DNA of 64,000 nt. Source: Bacteroidales bacterium. GTDB taxonomy: Bacteria > Bacteroidota > Bacteroidia > Bacteroidales > JAGOPY01. The notes beneath the pieces are model-generated. The model searched no databases, had not been told where the DNA came from, and saw only the letters and a program-made list of their open reading frames with translations. The position numbers were made by a program, and so were the translations under genes. The DNA lies in contig JAGOPY010000003.1 in assembly GCA_017991835.1 (NCBI GenBank), forward strand, positions 224,117 to 288,116, written 5' to 3'. This document shows, in pieces, positions 62,725 to 64,000 of this stretch (the first letter of the stretch is position 1; every line of letters begins with the position of its first letter).

Positions 62725-63579
62725 TTATTGATGCAATGTACCGGCATTAATTACCGGAGCGGCATCTTTATCAGAGCATAATACGACCATCAGGTTGCTG
62801 ACCATCGTCGCTTTTTTATCTTCGTCGAGATCGATGATATGCTTTTTGGAGAGTTGCTCCAGGGCCATCTCGACCATGCTGACGGCTCCTTCGACGATTT
62901 TAATACGGGCAGCCACAATAGCGGTGGCTTGCTGCCTGCGGAGCATGGCGCCGGCGATTTCTGCAGCATAAGCCAGGTAGCTGATACGGGCCTCAATCAC
63001 GTGGATACCGGCAATGGCAAGCCGCTCCCGCAGCTCATTCTCCAGTACATGATTCACCTCTTCCCCACCCGAACGCAGACTGATCTCCGACTGGGCATCG
63101 TCGAAATTGTCGTAGGGATAATGACCCGCCAGTTTCCGGATAGCCGATTCGCTCTGAATTTCCACAAAATGTGCGTAATCATCCACCTCAAACGCGGCTT
63201 TGAAGGTGTCTTCCACTTTCCAGACCAGGACAATACCGATCATAATTGGGTTTCCAACCTTATCGTTCACTTTGATCGGTTCGCTGTCGAGGTTGCGGGC
63301 CCTGAGCGAAATCTTTTTCTTTACATAAAACGGATTGGCCCAAAAAAATCCGTTCTCTTTAATTGTTCCGATGTAATCGCCGAATAGGATCAGCACCATC
63401 GATTCATTGGGATTGACCACCATAAATCCCGGCAGGATAAAAAACGGGATCACCAGGAATGCAAATACCCAGCCCTGATCGGCAATAAAAGCCATTGAAA
63501 TAATTGCTCCTAAAACAAGGATCACCAGGGCCAGGAAGATGTAACCGCTCTTGGGTTTGAAATTGACTTCTTTTTCCAT
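62725..63579 (-). CDS. SPFH/band-7 domain membrane protein
   Basis: A 284-residue protein with two adjacent N-terminal membrane segments (about 12-30 and 34-52), then an SPFH/prohibitin domain (about 55-225). Signature parts are VVNPNESMVLILFGDYIGTI, RNLDSEPIKVNDKVGNPI, RKLAGHYPYDNFD and LAIAGIHVIEARISYLAYA. A C-terminal Ala/Glu-rich helix follows (about 210-260). SPFH proteins build ring-like membrane scaffolds and control proteases or microdomains. The partner gene downstream encodes an RHH repressor, hinting at transcriptional feedback. No NfeD-type partner is adjacent. Confidence 0.85.
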   Translation of the reverse strand: MEKEVNFKPKSGYIFLALVILVLGAIISMAFIADQGWVFAFLVIPFFILPGFMVVNPNESMVLILFGDYIGTIKENGFFWANPFYVKKKISLRARNLDSEPIKVNDKVGNPIMIGIVLVWKVEDTFKAAFEVDDYAHFVEIQSESAIRKLAGHYPYDNFDDAQSEISLRSGGEEVNHVLENELRERLAIAGIHVIEARISYLAYAAEIAGAMLRRQQATAIVAARIKIVEGAVSMVEMALEQLSKKHIIDLDEDKKATMVSNLMVVLCSDKDAAPVINAGTLHQ

Positions 63580-63659
63580 TTTTAATCTATTTTAATATTA
63601 TTTTGATATTGCAATAATACTATTTTTTTCATTACAAATTATTTTTTCTTTTTTTTAAT

Positions 63660-64000
63660 GAACGCGGATGACACGGATAGTACGGATGGGCACGAATAAA
63701 TACCCGTTTTAATCCGTCCAATCCGTTTTATTCGTGTTCTAACTTTTCGGTTCTGAACGCGGATGACACGGATAGTACGGATGGGCACGAATAAATACCT
63801 GTGTTAATCCGTCCAATCCGTTTTATTCGTGTTCTAACTTTTCGGTTCTGAACGCGGATGACACGGATAGTACGGATGGGCACGAATAAATACCTGTGTT
63901 AATCCGTCCAATCCGTTTTATTCGTGTTCTAACTTTTCGGTTCTGAACGCGGATGACACGGATAGTACGGATGGGCACGAATAAATACCTGTGTTAATCC
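63660..64000. repeat. 95-bp tandem repeat, at least 3.6 copies
   Basis: Units start at 63660, 63755, 63850 and 63945 with an exact 95-base period; the last is cut by the window edge. Copies are nearly identical (ATACCCGTTTTAATCC in the first versus ATACCTGTGTTAATCC in the others). Inside each unit CACGAATAAA pairs with TTTATTCGTG and GGAT words pair with ATCC words, so each can fold into one long hairpin. The 80 bases between this array and the SPFH start are AT-rich, with no clear promoter. Confidence 0.92.

Noticed and set aside
63660..64000. CRISPR array
   Set aside because: The whole 95-base unit repeats without unique spacers, so it is a plain tandem repeat.

Overview
The window is a chromosomal segment from a member of the Bacteroidota, probably Bacteroidales- or Marinilabiliales-like. 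The evidence is the repeated -7 promoter element of the form TAnnTTTG, the type IX secretion (T9SS) C-terminal sorting domains, a GldA-type gliding ABC protein, a GlsA/GlsB amino-acid lipid pair, DUF4252/DUF4159/DUF6132 proteins, and a division and cell-wall (dcw) cluster with the Bacteroidota gene order. Most of the window is well-packed core genome. The main accessory part is a stretch at about 33.7-38.9 kb.

Layout. 0-0.3 kb: the 5' end of an MFS sugar transporter on the minus strand. 0.4-10.1 kb: an ECF sigma factor and a TPR-bearing anti-sigma factor, divergent from a T9SS-exported dockerin/cohesin-like protein and two large paralogous TPR-CHAT (caspase-like) proteins that appear membrane-anchored and periplasm-facing. 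10.1-14.9 kb: mutS2, a DUF6132 membrane protein, and a biotin-dependent carboxylase/decarboxylase pair. 14.9-17.4 kb (minus): glsA-glsB-engB. 17.6-33.7 kb: a continuous dcw operon (mraZ, rsmH, ftsL, ftsI, murE, mraY, murD, ftsW, murG, murC, ftsQ, ftsA, ftsZ) plus a YqeY-like gene. Nearly every junction overlaps, and three GTGGT MraZ boxes lie just upstream. 33.7-38.9 kb: an AT-rich fulvocin C-like bacteriocin precursor with a membrane-bound thioredoxin partner, a 5'-truncated Rhs tip carrying an HEYGH metallopeptidase toxin domain with a lipoprotein immunity candidate, a second Rhs remnant, palindromes, and an ORF6N protein.

39-41.8 kb (minus): rplM-rpsI-rpsB-tsf. 41.9-48.5 kb: a TonB-dependent-receptor-like barrel, gldA, metK and a DUF4159 lipoprotein. 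48.6-53.6 kb (minus): valS, and a second ECF sigma/anti-sigma pair leading into two DUF4252 proteins. 53.7-56.2 kb: a POT peptide transporter and a TIGR01212-type radical SAM protein. 56.4-62.4 kb: two large T9SS cargo proteins with different N-terminal halves (LamG-like duplication versus BNR propeller) and a nearly shared C-terminal half. 62.5-63.6 kb (minus): an SPFH/band-7 protein followed by a 52-residue Arc-type ribbon-helix-helix protein. The window ends inside a 95-bp tandem repeat.

The best candidates for under-described biology are the sigma/anti-sigma/TPR-CHAT locus, the fulvocin-like cassette, the Rhs tip cassette flanked by direct repeats, and the ECF-DUF4252 and SPFH-RHH operons. 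I found no tRNA, rRNA, CRISPR array, transposase or integrase gene. All family assignments come from reading sequence motifs, not from database searches.
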